Source: Dyella sp. BiH032 (lineage in GTDB: Bacteria > Pseudomonadota > Gammaproteobacteria > Xanthomonadales > Rhodanobacteraceae). Taken from it: a stretch of DNA of 64,000 nt. The DNA lies in the NCBI RefSeq assembly GCF_031954525.1, contig NZ_CP134867.1, positions 620,001-684,000 of the forward strand. The letters are read 5' to 3'. The translations under genes and the position numbers were made by a program. Below are positions 15,152-22,354 of the stretch, one piece after another. Every line of letters begins with the position of its first letter. Position 1 is the stretch's first letter. The notes beneath the pieces are model-generated. The model made no database searches. It worked only from the letters and a program-made list of their open reading frames with translations, and was not told where the DNA came from.

Positions 15152-16936
15152 ATGCGTGACGCGGCGACGATGCCGTCCATGCTCATGCCGCCGCCGCAAA
15201 TCGATAACCGCCGTTCTGCCCGCGCTCTGTATTGGATGGGCTGGCAGGTGACAGACATCGCTGAGCATCTCGGCGAACCGCGCACCACGGTGCAGAGCTG
15301 GAAAGACCGCGACCGGTGGGACGACGCGCCGGTCATCGAGCGCATGGAGACCGCCACCGAGGCGCGCTATGTGGCGCTCGTGCTCAAGGAAAAGAAGACC
15401 GGCAGCGACTACAAGGAGATTGATCTACTTGGACGCCAGGTCGAACGCTTCGCGCGCGTCCGCCGTTACGAAGCGCCTGGAGGGCATGAGGGCGATCTGA
15501 ATCCGGCGATCGAAGCGCGCAACGCTGGTCCGAAGCGGCGCTCCAAGCGTAACGAATTCACCGAAGAGCAGGCGGCGCTGCTGCGGCAGCGCTTCCTCGA
15601 TTCGCTCTATGGCTATCAGCGCCGCTGGTACAACGCTGGCAGCGAGAGAACCCGCATGATCCTGAAGTCGCGCCAGATCGGTGCGACTTGGTATTTCGCG
15701 CGCGAGGCGTTACTCGATGCGGTGGAAACGGGCCGCAATCAGATCTTCCTCAGTGCGAGCAAGGCGCAGGCGCACATCTTCAAGCAGTACATACGGCAGT
15801 TCGCTCTGGAAACGTGCGACGTCGACCTCAAGGGCGATCCGATTGTTCTCCCGAACGGTGCCCACCTGTACTTCCTGGGAATGAATGCCAGGACGGCCCA
15901 GGGATATCACGGCAATTTCTACTTTGACGAGTTCTTCTGGACCTACCAGTTTGAAGAGCTCAACAAGGTCGCCAGCGGCATGGCGATGCACAAGCAGTGG
16001 CGCAAGACCTACTTCTCGACCCCCAGCGCCAAGAGCCATCAGGCATATCCGTACTGGACCGGCGATCGCTATAACCGTCGTCGCGCCAAGGAAGATCGCC
16101 TTGAGATCGACACTAGCCATGGGCACTTGTCCGCGGGCTTGCGTTCGCCGGACAAGGTCTGGCGCCAGATCGTCACCATCGAAGACGCCGCGGCAAGCGG
16201 GTGCGACCTGTTTGACATCGAAGAGCTGCGCACGGAGTACTCGCCCGACGAGTTCAACAATCTTCTGATGTGCATGTTCATGGACGACGGCGACAGCCTG
16301 TTCTCGCTCGCCATGATGCAGGCGTGCATGGTCGACAGCTGGGTGGTGTGGAACGAGCTCAAGCCGCTAGATGCCCGCCCCTACGGCTACATGCCGGTAT
16401 GGATCGGCTATGACCCGAAGGGCGATGGTACGGACTCGGCTGGCCTTGTCGTGATCGCACCGCCGCGCACTCCGGGCGGCAAGTTCCGAATCCTCGAGCG
16501 CCACCGCATCACCAACAAGGATTTCGAGGCGCAGGACAAGTTCATCCACGATGTTGCGCGCCGTTACAACGTCACCTACATCGGGATCGACGCCAACGGT
16601 GTCGGCGCGGCCGTCTACCAGCTCGTCGTTAAATGGTTCCCGCTGGCACGCCGCTTCACCTACTCCCCTGACGTCAAAGCGCTTCTCGTCATGAAGGCGC
16701 TCAACGTGATCAATAACGGCCGCCTCGAGTTTGACGCGGGTTGTACCGACATCGCCCACTCCTTTATGGCGATACGCAAGACCCTTACCGCGTCGGGTCG
16801 CCAGGTGACATTCGAGTCCGGGCGAAGCGAAGAAATCGGCCATGCCGACCTTGCGTGGGCGTGCATGCATGCACTCATCAACGAACCGCTCGAGGGTCAA
16901 ACCGCGAGCAATAGCAGCGTAATGGAGATTTTCTGA
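15152..16936 (+). CDS. Terminase large subunit (P2 gpP-like)
   Basis: 594 residues; P2 gpP is 590. It opens with a helix-turn-helix-like segment (ARALYWMGWQVTDIAEHLGEPRTTVQSWKDRDRW), then an ATPase core with a Walker A-like ILKSRQIGATW near residue 170 and Walker B NFYFDEFFW near residue 256. The C-terminal nuclease domain has GYDPKGDGTDSAG and YIGIDANGVGAA acidic motifs. Packages DNA and cuts cos with gpM. Later in-frame starts (15170, 15179) are possible. Rightward, coupled to Q. Confidence 0.95.
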   Translation: MRDAATMPSMLMPPPQIDNRRSARALYWMGWQVTDIAEHLGEPRTTVQSWKDRDRWDDAPVIERMETATEARYVALVLKEKKTGSDYKEIDLLGRQVERFARVRRYEAPGGHEGDLNPAIEARNAGPKRRSKRNEFTEEQAALLRQRFLDSLYGYQRRWYNAGSERTRMILKSRQIGATWYFAREALLDAVETGRNQIFLSASKAQAHIFKQYIRQFALETCDVDLKGDPIVLPNGAHLYFLGMNARTAQGYHGNFYFDEFFWTYQFEELNKVASGMAMHKQWRKTYFSTPSAKSHQAYPYWTGDRYNRRRAKEDRLEIDTSHGHLSAGLRSPDKVWRQIVTIEDAAASGCDLFDIEELRTEYSPDEFNNLLMCMFMDDGDSLFSLAMMQACMVDSWVVWNELKPLDARPYGYMPVWIGYDPKGDGTDSAGLVVIAPPRTPGGKFRILERHRITNKDFEAQDKFIHDVARRYNVTYIGIDANGVGAAVYQLVVKWFPLARRFTYSPDVKALLVMKALNVINNGRLEFDAGCTDIAHSFMAIRKTLTASGRQVTFESGRSEEIGHADLAWACMHALINEPLEGQTASNSSVMEIF

Positions 16937-17934
16937 TGGCCGAGTCGCCCAACCAGATGCAAGCCTTCACCTTCGGCGATCCGACGCCGGTGCTCGATGG
17001 CCGTCAGCTGCTCGATTACGTCGAGAGCTGGAACAACGGCCGATGGTACGAGACGCCGGTCAATATGGATGCGCTTGCACGCGTCTTTCGCGCGTCACCG
17101 CATCATGCGAGCGCGATCTACTGCAAGCGCAACCTGCTGGCCGCCACGTTCGTGCCGCATCCGCTTCTGTCACGCCAGGCGTTCGCTCAGTGGTCACTGG
17201 ACTACCTGACTTTCGGCAACTGCTACATGGAAGAGCAGCGCAACGTGCTCGGGCGCCGCATGCCGCTTCGGCCCGCGCTCGCCAAGTGGTGCCGGCGGAG
17301 CTCCACCAAGGAAGACACCTACGTCTACCTGCAGCCGGCCGTCGAGCCGCACGAGTTCGATAAAGGGCGCGTCTTCCATCTGCTCGAGCCGGACATCAAT
17401 CAGGAGATGTACGGTCTCCCCGAGTACCTGCCTGCCATTCAGAGCGCACTGCTCAACGAGGCGGGAACGCTTTTCCGCCGGAAGTACTACCTCAACGGCT
17501 CGCACGCCGGATACATCCTCTACATGACTGACGCGCTGGCCGACGAAGCGCAGATCGACAACCTCCGCACGGCGCTCAAAGAGAGCAAGGGGCCAGGCAA
17601 TTTCAGGAACATGTTTCTGTACGCGCCAGGCGGCAAGAAGGATGGACTGCAGTTGATGCCGATCAGCGAAGTCGCGGCCAAGGATGATTTCTTCAACATA
17701 AAGAGCATTACCCGCGACGACGTGCTCGCCGCCCATCGGGTGCCGCCGCAGGTCCTGGGCATCGTGCCCACGAACAACGGTGGCTTCGGGGATGTGGTTC
17801 GCGCCGGCAAGGTGTTCTTCGCCAATGAGATCGCCCCCCTGCAAGCCCGGTTCGCCGAGCTGAACGATTGGTTGGGCGACCAGGTCGTGTCCTTTAAGCC
17901 GTACGTGGTGGACACCGCCGAGGGCGCCGCATAG
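16936..17934 (+). CDS. Portal protein (P2 gpQ-like)
   Basis: 332 residues; P2 gpQ is 344. QAFTFGDPTPVLDGRQLLDYVESWNNGRWYETPVNMDALARVFRAS, SPHHASAIYCKRNLL and DDVLAAHRVPPQVLGIVPTNNGGFGDVVRAGKVFFANEI are signature stretches. The ATG overlaps the gpP stop (TGATG). The dodecameric portal is the DNA entry vertex. A factor-independent terminator follows. Confidence 0.95.
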   Translation: MAESPNQMQAFTFGDPTPVLDGRQLLDYVESWNNGRWYETPVNMDALARVFRASPHHASAIYCKRNLLAATFVPHPLLSRQAFAQWSLDYLTFGNCYMEEQRNVLGRRMPLRPALAKWCRRSSTKEDTYVYLQPAVEPHEFDKGRVFHLLEPDINQEMYGLPEYLPAIQSALLNEAGTLFRRKYYLNGSHAGYILYMTDALADEAQIDNLRTALKESKGPGNFRNMFLYAPGGKKDGLQLMPISEVAAKDDFFNIKSITRDDVLAAHRVPPQVLGIVPTNNGGFGDVVRAGKVFFANEIAPLQARFAELNDWLGDQVVSFKPYVVDTAEGAA

Positions 17935-17990
17935 ACGGGCCACCACGGCCGGCGGCACTCCGGCCGCCATCGCCGCATTCCCTCACCCAA

Positions 17991-18016
17991 GGCCGCCGCG
18001 AGGCGGCCTTTCTGTT
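17991..18016 (+). terminator. Terminator after the P-Q packaging operon
   Basis: Stem GGCCGCC / GGCGGCC with a 4-nt loop followed by TTTCTGTT, 57 bp after the portal stop. The remaining 17935-18251 stretch has no gene; in P2-like phages the cos site lies just beyond Q, so cos is expected here, but I could not identify its sequence. Confidence 0.75.
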
Positions 18017-18133
18017 GGCCGTTCCGCAGGCCGCCCGGGCGGGCGGCCCCGGCCGGCGGCGGGGCCGCGGCGGCAGCCAGCACCCGGGCCGCGCGGTCAC
18101 CCCCACCGCGCCCGCGCACCCTTTAGAGGTCGA

Positions 18134-18224
18134 TTTTGACGCAGTCATCCACAGCCATTTGTTGGCGGAGCCGCGCCTGGTTTCGCCGCAGTGGTGCAGC
18201 CAGTGCTTGACGCGTTTTGACGCA
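18134..18224. repeat. Spaced TTTTGACGCA direct repeats near the expected cos
   Basis: The decamer TTTTGACGCA occurs at 18134-18143 and 18215-18224, with a further partial copy (CTTGACGC) at 18206, inside the gene-free stretch between the portal terminator and the accessory genes. Possibly terminase or replication binding repeats; function unknown. Confidence 0.35.
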
Positions 18225-18251
18225 TCCGGCCTCTATTTACACACGGGTCGG

Positions 18252-18434
18252 TCACTTGCCGCTCTTGGGCGCCGGAGCAGGTGCCGGCGCGGGCTTCGGA
18301 GCTGGGGCGGCAGGCGCTTTTGGCATCTGCGCGCTAGGTGCTCCACGCTCGTTTCCCGAAGAGGCGACTTGGCTCATCAGAGCCGACCTCATGCCATCCA
18401 TTGCCCATGCGTTAGGGACTTTCTTTTTGCTCAT
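18252..18434 (-). CDS. Small Ala/Pro-tailed protein of the prophage accessory cassette
   Basis: 60 residues: a charged N-terminus (MSKKKVPNAWAMDGMRSALM), GAPSAQMPKAPA, then an (Ala-Pro)n tail ending KSGK. Not recognised. It begins nine bases after the stop of the upstream membrane protein and its second half resembles the last part of that protein (GLPSASMPAAPAP...), suggesting partial duplication. No signal peptide. Probably translated from the same message; an overlapping GTG at 18446 is an alternative start. Confidence 0.45.
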   Translation of the reverse strand: MSKKKVPNAWAMDGMRSALMSQVASSGNERGAPSAQMPKAPAAPAPKPAPAPAPAPKSGK

Positions 18435-18442
18435 GGCGATTC

Positions 18443-18646
18443 TCACTTAGTGGTGGAATCAGGGGCCGGCGCAGGGGCGGGCGCGGGCGCAGGGACGGGT
18501 GCAGGCGCCGCCGCCGGCGCGGGTGCAGGCGCAGCTGGCATTGACGCACTTGGCAAGCCCTTATCAAAGCGCTGCATTGATGCAGGCTGTACACCTTCCG
18601 TGAGTCTTTGAGGTGGTGTGTTTGGAGTGGTGTTTTTTTCGGACAT
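18443..18646 (-). CDS. Possible internal-start product: soluble tail of the membrane protein
   Basis: In-frame ATG (MSEKNTTPNTPPQRL) at the junction between the last membrane helix and the Pro/Ala tail, preceded by a strong ribosome site AAAAGGAG nine nt upstream. That would yield a separate 67-residue soluble tail protein whose start and end resemble the next small gene (both MS-K..., ...PSA-MP-AP...). Seen directly: the ribosome site and frame. Inferred: that it is used in vivo. Confidence 0.4.
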   Translation of the reverse strand: MSEKNTTPNTPPQRLTEGVQPASMQRFDKGLPSASMPAAPAPAPAAAPAPVPAPAPAPAPAPDSTTK

Positions 18647-19141
18647 GGACGTAGGCTCCTTTTCGTGGATGTTGGTCCATACGAATGCAATGGTTAGGCC
18701 CGTGGCAGCGTAGAAGAACAGGCCGGCCAGCGGATTTATTACTTTCAGGGTCTTCGCGGCCCAACCCTCCCTGTTGTAGTAGTTGTCCTCTTCATCGATG
18801 AAATACTTGTGGGCGAATTTGACGCTTTGCCGGTTTGCTTCCCCTGCTATTGGGAACGACGACAGCATCAGCAGCAACGAAACAGCGAACAGTAGCCAGG
18901 ACGTCTTGATAGCCCATAAGGCGTGTGCCGAAGCCAGTGGCACGAGCTCTTTGATAAACGTTACGGACAGGCCGAGTGCGCCCGTGGAATAGGCCAGAAT
19001 CGTATTGTCGTACTTATCACTGTTTGCGCGCTCGCGCGTTTGTTGTTCGGTCCAGTAGGCGTCAAACAACACGCGCCTACGCAGCTTATTATCATCAGGT
19101 TTTTGCGCCGGCTGCGCTTCCTCAGCTGTTTCTTTAGTCAT
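18443..19141 (-). CDS. Membrane protein with Ala/Pro-rich cytoplasmic tail (prophage accessory cassette)
   Basis: 232 residues from MTKETAEEA, chosen because AGGGGG lies 7 nt upstream; ATGs at 19147, 19159 and 19195 are alternatives. A charged helical N-terminus (LRRRVLFDAYWTEQQTRERANSDKYD) precedes two hydrophobic helices (YSTGALGLSVTFIKELVPLA; TSWLLFAVSLLLMLSSFPIA), then a third (VINPLAGLFFYAATGLTIAFVW), then a disordered Pro/Ala tail of about 65 residues. Low GC compared with the phage genes. Family not recognised; the layout resembles membrane effectors or sensors of small defence modules (inference). Follows the PIN-like gene by 72 bp. Confidence 0.7.
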   Translation of the reverse strand: MTKETAEEAQPAQKPDDNKLRRRVLFDAYWTEQQTRERANSDKYDNTILAYSTGALGLSVTFIKELVPLASAHALWAIKTSWLLFAVSLLLMLSSFPIAGEANRQSVKFAHKYFIDEEDNYYNREGWAAKTLKVINPLAGLFFYAATGLTIAFVWTNIHEKEPTSMSEKNTTPNTPPQRLTEGVQPASMQRFDKGLPSASMPAAPAPAPAAAPAPVPAPAPAPAPAPDSTTK

Positions 19142-19213
19142 CGACATGCCCCCTAACATTCCTCTGCGCAAAGGAACGCCCGCACAGAATCGCATCGCTG
19201 TAGCGGGCGCAAA

Positions 19214-20035
19214 TCAATTTCCGAGCGCACGCCTAATGCCTCTAAGCACGACGCTCGCCTCTCCGTAAACCATCATCGACTGGCGATCGTTGGTGAAAAG
19301 CCCATCAAAATATGTTGCGTACGCGCAGTAGGACATGTCGTAGCCGTCGTTGACTAACTTATCCAGATCTTGAGATACGTTGCCGCCATCAGCCACTTTT
19401 TGCAGCGCCAGAAGAAAAGCGCACAGCGCATATCTAAACACCATTAGGTTATAAATTGGTCCTACAAGTCGCGGCGCCTTTGGATTGACACGCGAGTACT
19501 GATGAAGGGCTATTTTGCTTACGCCGTCGAGTATTTTGAAAGCCATGTCCCTCGGATAAGGAGTGGCGCTTTTGATGAGCCGCTTTTCGTCAGGCGAGAA
19601 CTCTGCAGAGAGTTCCTTTACTGCACCAGCGTAATCAGCTAGTCCGGCCTTCATGCGATGGACCTCTTCGTTGGCCCACTGCTGTCGCTCGACCACCTGC
19701 TCACGAATCGATGGGTCGTTCTCCATCCGGTGCAGAGCAAGGCAATAGGAGGGATAGTGTGCCGTCCCCGGATGGTCGATGAGGCGCCTTCGCAGTCCTT
19801 TTTCTATGCCGGGCAATCTAAGGATTTCTTGTGTGGGCTTTAGAACGATGACTTTCTCAGCATGGTCTTTTAAGAGCTTAAGCGACCAAAGCATGCTTCG
19901 TGGCTCGGAGCCCTTGTAGATCTCTATGGCAGATATATCGGTGAGCGCGACGAAATTATGAGGGTGGCGCAGCCAGTCTCCGAGGCTAGGCTCCTGCCGA
20001 AAATTTCCATCCAATATGTGAATTTTCTTTTCCAA
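19214..20035 (-). CDS. PIN-like nuclease domain protein (prophage accessory cassette)
   Basis: 273 residues from a TTG codon with GGGAG seven nt upstream, giving LEKKIHILDGNF, where PIN domains normally begin; the frame is open to an ATG at 20113. Acidic positions fit the PIN superfamily: Asp9 (HILDGNF), Asp33/Glu38 (LTDISAIEIYKG) and C-terminal YATYFDGLFTNDR (Asp244, Asn249-Asp250). PIN proteins cleave RNA; no antitoxin-like partner is adjacent. Marked low GC and position beyond the portal gene suggest a horizontally acquired moron, possibly abortive-infection type. Substrate unknown. Confidence 0.62.
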   Translation of the reverse strand: MEKKIHILDGNFRQEPSLGDWLRHPHNFVALTDISAIEIYKGSEPRSMLWSLKLLKDHAEKVIVLKPTQEILRLPGIEKGLRRRLIDHPGTAHYPSYCLALHRMENDPSIREQVVERQQWANEEVHRMKAGLADYAGAVKELSAEFSPDEKRLIKSATPYPRDMAFKILDGVSKIALHQYSRVNPKAPRLVGPIYNLMVFRYALCAFLLALQKVADGGNVSQDLDKLVNDGYDMSYCAYATYFDGLFTNDRQSMMVYGEASVVLRGIRRALGN

Positions 20036-20148
20036 GACGCGCTCCCTCGCATTGAAGCCAGAATCATCCTGACCACTTGATGCCAGCGAGCGGAATAGCA
20101 GCCGGCGGCGCATCGGCAGGACCAGCGATCAGCCTACACCGACACCGA

Positions 20149-20601
20149 TCAACCCGGTTGCCGGCGCCGCCTTTTCGGGAACGGTCTTTGCTCCAGGCTG
20201 GCCAGATGCGTGGCCTCGCGGGGCTCCTCCGGGAGCTGGACCCCGAGGCGATCAGCAAGGCGTCGAACGGCTGAACTCCAGGTCGTGCTGTGGAAGCTCA
20301 GATGGTGGAGCGCGGTGCAGGCGTCCATGCCATCGATAGGCCCCTCCGCCTCAATCATGGCCAGAAGATGCGCCTGCACCAGTGCAATAGCGGGAATCAG
20401 GTTGGCGATTTCCGTCCGTGGGGCGCAGGCATCGAGCCATGGCGACGGCGGATCGAGCTCTTCGACGCGCCAATGGGGGTCCGACAACGACCAGGTGCTC
20501 GGGCCGGTCCGGCGCCGCCAGTGCCATAGGGCGATCAGGCGCATGTGGAGGCGCGCCAGGGAGCTGCAGGCGGCGATCAAAAGGCGTCGGGCTTCATCCA
20601 T
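20149..20601 (-). CDS. Hypothetical phage protein
   Basis: 150 residues, helical and Trp/His/Arg-rich (MDEARRLLIAACSSLARLHMRLIALWHWRRRTG), ending in a basic KRRRRQPG tail. Not recognised. The start lies nine bases after the stop of the 85-residue frame upstream, consistent with a small leftward operon. High GC, unlike the PIN and membrane genes. Function unknown; a DNA- or RNA-binding role is possible from the basic tail only. Confidence 0.45.
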   Translation of the reverse strand: MDEARRLLIAACSSLARLHMRLIALWHWRRRTGPSTWSLSDPHWRVEELDPPSPWLDACAPRTEIANLIPAIALVQAHLLAMIEAEGPIDGMDACTALHHLSFHSTTWSSAVRRLADRLGVQLPEEPREATHLASLEQRPFPKRRRRQPG

Positions 20602-20610
20602 CTGCCCAAG

Positions 20611-20868
20611 CTACGCCCGCGTCGTCTCAGCGCGTAGGAAGGTGCCCCGGTCATCGGCTGTCGCGCGCCGGCAGGGACGCGCCGCACGGACTCGCGGGGC
20701 GGTGTCAGTCTCGCAGATCGCCTCAGCGGGCGCCGTACGGCCTTTCCACATTGGGGCGTAGGCAAACCCTGGCAGCGTGTAGGCGCGGCGCTGAGCAGCA
20801 CTTTCCTCGGGAATGGGACAGGGGGGTTCGGCTATGGGTGATCCCGGTAATGCTGCCGAGAAAGTCAT
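20611..20868 (-). CDS. Hypothetical small phage protein
   Basis: 85 residues (MTFSAALPGSPIAEPPCPIPEESAAQRRAYTLPGFAYAPMWKGR...). No family recognised and no clear ribosome site. Proximity to the next start and the same strand suggest co-expression, but another frame across the same bases is also open, so the coding call is weak. Confidence 0.3.
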   Translation of the reverse strand: MTFSAALPGSPIAEPPCPIPEESAAQRRAYTLPGFAYAPMWKGRTAPAEAICETDTAPRVRAARPCRRATADDRGTFLRAETTRA

Positions 20869-20907
20869 GTAAGCGACTGTTTATGCAGAAGAAAAATATT
20901 ACCCCAA

Positions 20908-21037
20908 GAAGGTAACGGCAGGTGACGGAAAAGGTAATCACGCACTAAGTCATTGATTTTGCGTGATCCATGAAGTGCGCGGAATTACTTTTTTTCTTGG
21001 TAATCAGTCACCTATAAATCACCTGATGGTTACCTTC
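20908..21037. repeat. GGTAAY-rich inverted-repeat region near the prophage right end
   Basis: Long inverted arms GAAGGTAACGGCAGGTGA (20908-20925) and TCACCTGATGGTTACCTTC (21019-21037) flank further GGTAATCA copies (20933, 21000), a GGAATTAC and an inner TCACGCA/TGCGTGA pair. AT-richer than its surroundings. It resembles a phage operator or replication-origin region, or arm-type integrase sites. The 20869-21625 interval otherwise holds no convincing gene. Confidence 0.5.
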
Positions 21038-21211
21038 CTGCTGCGCATATATCCGATTGATATTTCAAAAGAAAGCGGACGAACCGCGCTACGAGTTACT
21101 CGGATTACCTTTTTCCGGGGACCCCTCGAATTTTCCAGCTAGTGGGGCGAGATCGACCCTCGGACCGCGTTGGCACACAGTAACTGCCGTGCCAGTGCTG
21201 CGCCGCGCCGT

Positions 21212-21235
21212 TGGTGGTACATCTGGTGGTACATG
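21212..21235. repeat. Tandem 12-bp repeat TGGTGGTACATS near the phage-host junction
   Basis: Two adjacent copies, TGGTGGTACATC and TGGTGGTACATG. They are followed by an inverted repeat (CATCGGCA at 21238, TGCCGATG at 21279) enclosing a small hairpin. Could mark the attachment region; the other prophage end is outside the window, so this cannot be tested here. Confidence 0.35.
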
Positions 21236-21343
21236 CGCATCGGCATCGACAAAATCCTCTTGTGAGAACAAGCGCTTGTGCCGATGTCTGGCGTGGTGCC
21301 TCTAGCCACCATTCCTTCCCCTCGGGCAAGGAAGTCGACGAAG

Positions 21344-21367
21344 ACCGCGCCTGGCGCGGTTTTTTTG
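21344..21367 (+). terminator. Rho-independent terminator at the prophage/T3SS boundary
   Basis: Stem ACCGCGC / GCGCGGT with a 3-nt loop followed by seven T (last stem T plus TTTTTT). Reads rightward; no clear rightward gene precedes it, so it may end a host transcript or small RNA truncated by the prophage, or insulate the T3SS promoter. Confidence 0.7.
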
Positions 21368-21434
21368 TGCCCGCCGTACGTCCCTCTCCATCGCACATCC
21401 GCATGACCGCTGCTTTGCAGGCGGCGCCCGCGCG

Positions 21435-21497
21435 CCATGGGGTAAACCCTAGCTAGGGTTCGACCTAGCTGGTCGGCTTTGCCCCGCCGCGGATACT
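21435..21497 (+). promoter_or_regulatory. Double T3SS box and -10 for the needle-like gene at 21626
   Basis: Two overlapping 8-4-8 inverted repeats: CCATGGGG-TAAA-CCCTAGCT (21435-21454) and AGCTAGGG-TTCG-ACCTAGCT (21451-21470). A GATACT -10-like element at 21492-21497 lies 34 bp from the centre of the second box. Same element and spacing as before sctV and other units. Predicted leader is about 120 nt. Confidence 0.6.
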
Positions 21498-21625
21498 TCC
21501 GATTCACGGCCCGGGGGCGATGGCAGGACGCGATCGGTATTTCCTGTCTGCACGGGGCGAGGCCACCACCCATCCGGAGGATGCGGCGGATGTGCCATCC
21601 CATCCATCGATGCAGAGGTAGCGCC

Positions 21626-22288
21626 ATGTTCAATGGAATCAATCTCAACTCGTTCACCAACGTCACCCTCAACGCCCTCAGCACCGCCACCGGCCCGGGC
21701 GGCCTCGTGACGACGGCCGCCGCGCGTGAACTGGCGACCCAGGCCTTCACCAACGCCATCACCGACAAGTTCGGCCCGGATGCCGGCAACCTGACCAGCG
21801 CCGCTTTCCGTGACGCCTTCGGCTCCGATTTCCATTCGGTGGACGGCTGGAACAGCGAGCCGCTGACTTCGGCCGCGAATGCCGCGATCGATGCCGCGAA
21901 CCACCAGGGCGCGAACGGTGCCTATACCGGCGACGCCGACCGCGCCCGCAACGACCTGCAGGACGCGTTCTCCAAGGCCATCAACGACGAGGCCCTGACC
22001 CGCGCTCTCAAGAGCGGCTCCGACAAGGACACCGACGGCGCTGCCGACAGCTGGCTCGTGGCGATCGCCAAGGCGATGGGCAAGATGCTCGGCAACCAGG
22101 CGCAGCGCCTGGTGGATCTCACCAACGAGATGTCCAAGCACACCGGCAAGAACGACGCGCAGCAGTTCCAGCAGATCAACGCCGAGTTCTCCGCGCAGTC
22201 GCAGATGTTCGGCATCCTGTCGAACTCCTTCAGCAACTCGATCAAGACTATCGGCGACGGCCTGACCACGATCGCCCGCAAGAACTGA
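21626..22288 (+). CDS. T3SS needle/filament-like secreted protein with extended N-terminus
   Basis: 220 residues, no signal peptide. Its last ~80 residues (SWLVAIAKAMGKMLGNQAQ...QINAEFSAQSQMFGILSN...IKTIGDGLTTIARK) align with the SctF-like protein at 36672 (SWFEAMAKAWGNALDHQA...LTAESLKMQFLST...VGQALETLGRK), so the two are paralogues. The Asn/Ala-rich N-terminal ~140 residues (MFNGINLNSFTNVTLNALSTATG) are unique and compatible with a secretion signal. A tip, filament or translocon-linked role is inferred. First unit of the island, with its own box promoter and a terminator after it. Confidence 0.65.
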   Translation: MFNGINLNSFTNVTLNALSTATGPGGLVTTAAARELATQAFTNAITDKFGPDAGNLTSAAFRDAFGSDFHSVDGWNSEPLTSAANAAIDAANHQGANGAYTGDADRARNDLQDAFSKAINDEALTRALKSGSDKDTDGAADSWLVAIAKAMGKMLGNQAQRLVDLTNEMSKHTGKNDAQQFQQINAEFSAQSQMFGILSNSFSNSIKTIGDGLTTIARKN

Positions 22289-22312
22289 GCGAGTCTTCGC
22301 CGGTACTTCACG

Positions 22313-22345
22313 CGCAGGGGCTACCATGCCCCTGCGTTCGTTTTT
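22313..22345 (+). terminator. Terminator after the needle-like gene
   Basis: Stem CGCAGGGGC / GCCCCTGCG, 6-nt loop, then TTCGTTTTT. It ends ten bases before the next start codon, so the downstream gene depends on read-through. Confidence 0.85.
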
Positions 22346-22354
22346 GGAGGCAGC

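Noticed and set aside
18252..18600. CRISPR-like or minisatellite repeat in the GGCGCAGG/GGTGCAGG stretches
   Set aside because: The repetition is explained by Ala-Pro codon runs in two small proteins; no spaced direct repeats or cas genes.
21057..21456. Rightward open frames at the prophage end as remnants of an integrase
   Set aside because: No integrase motifs (R..HxxR..Y) in any frame; composition looks random.
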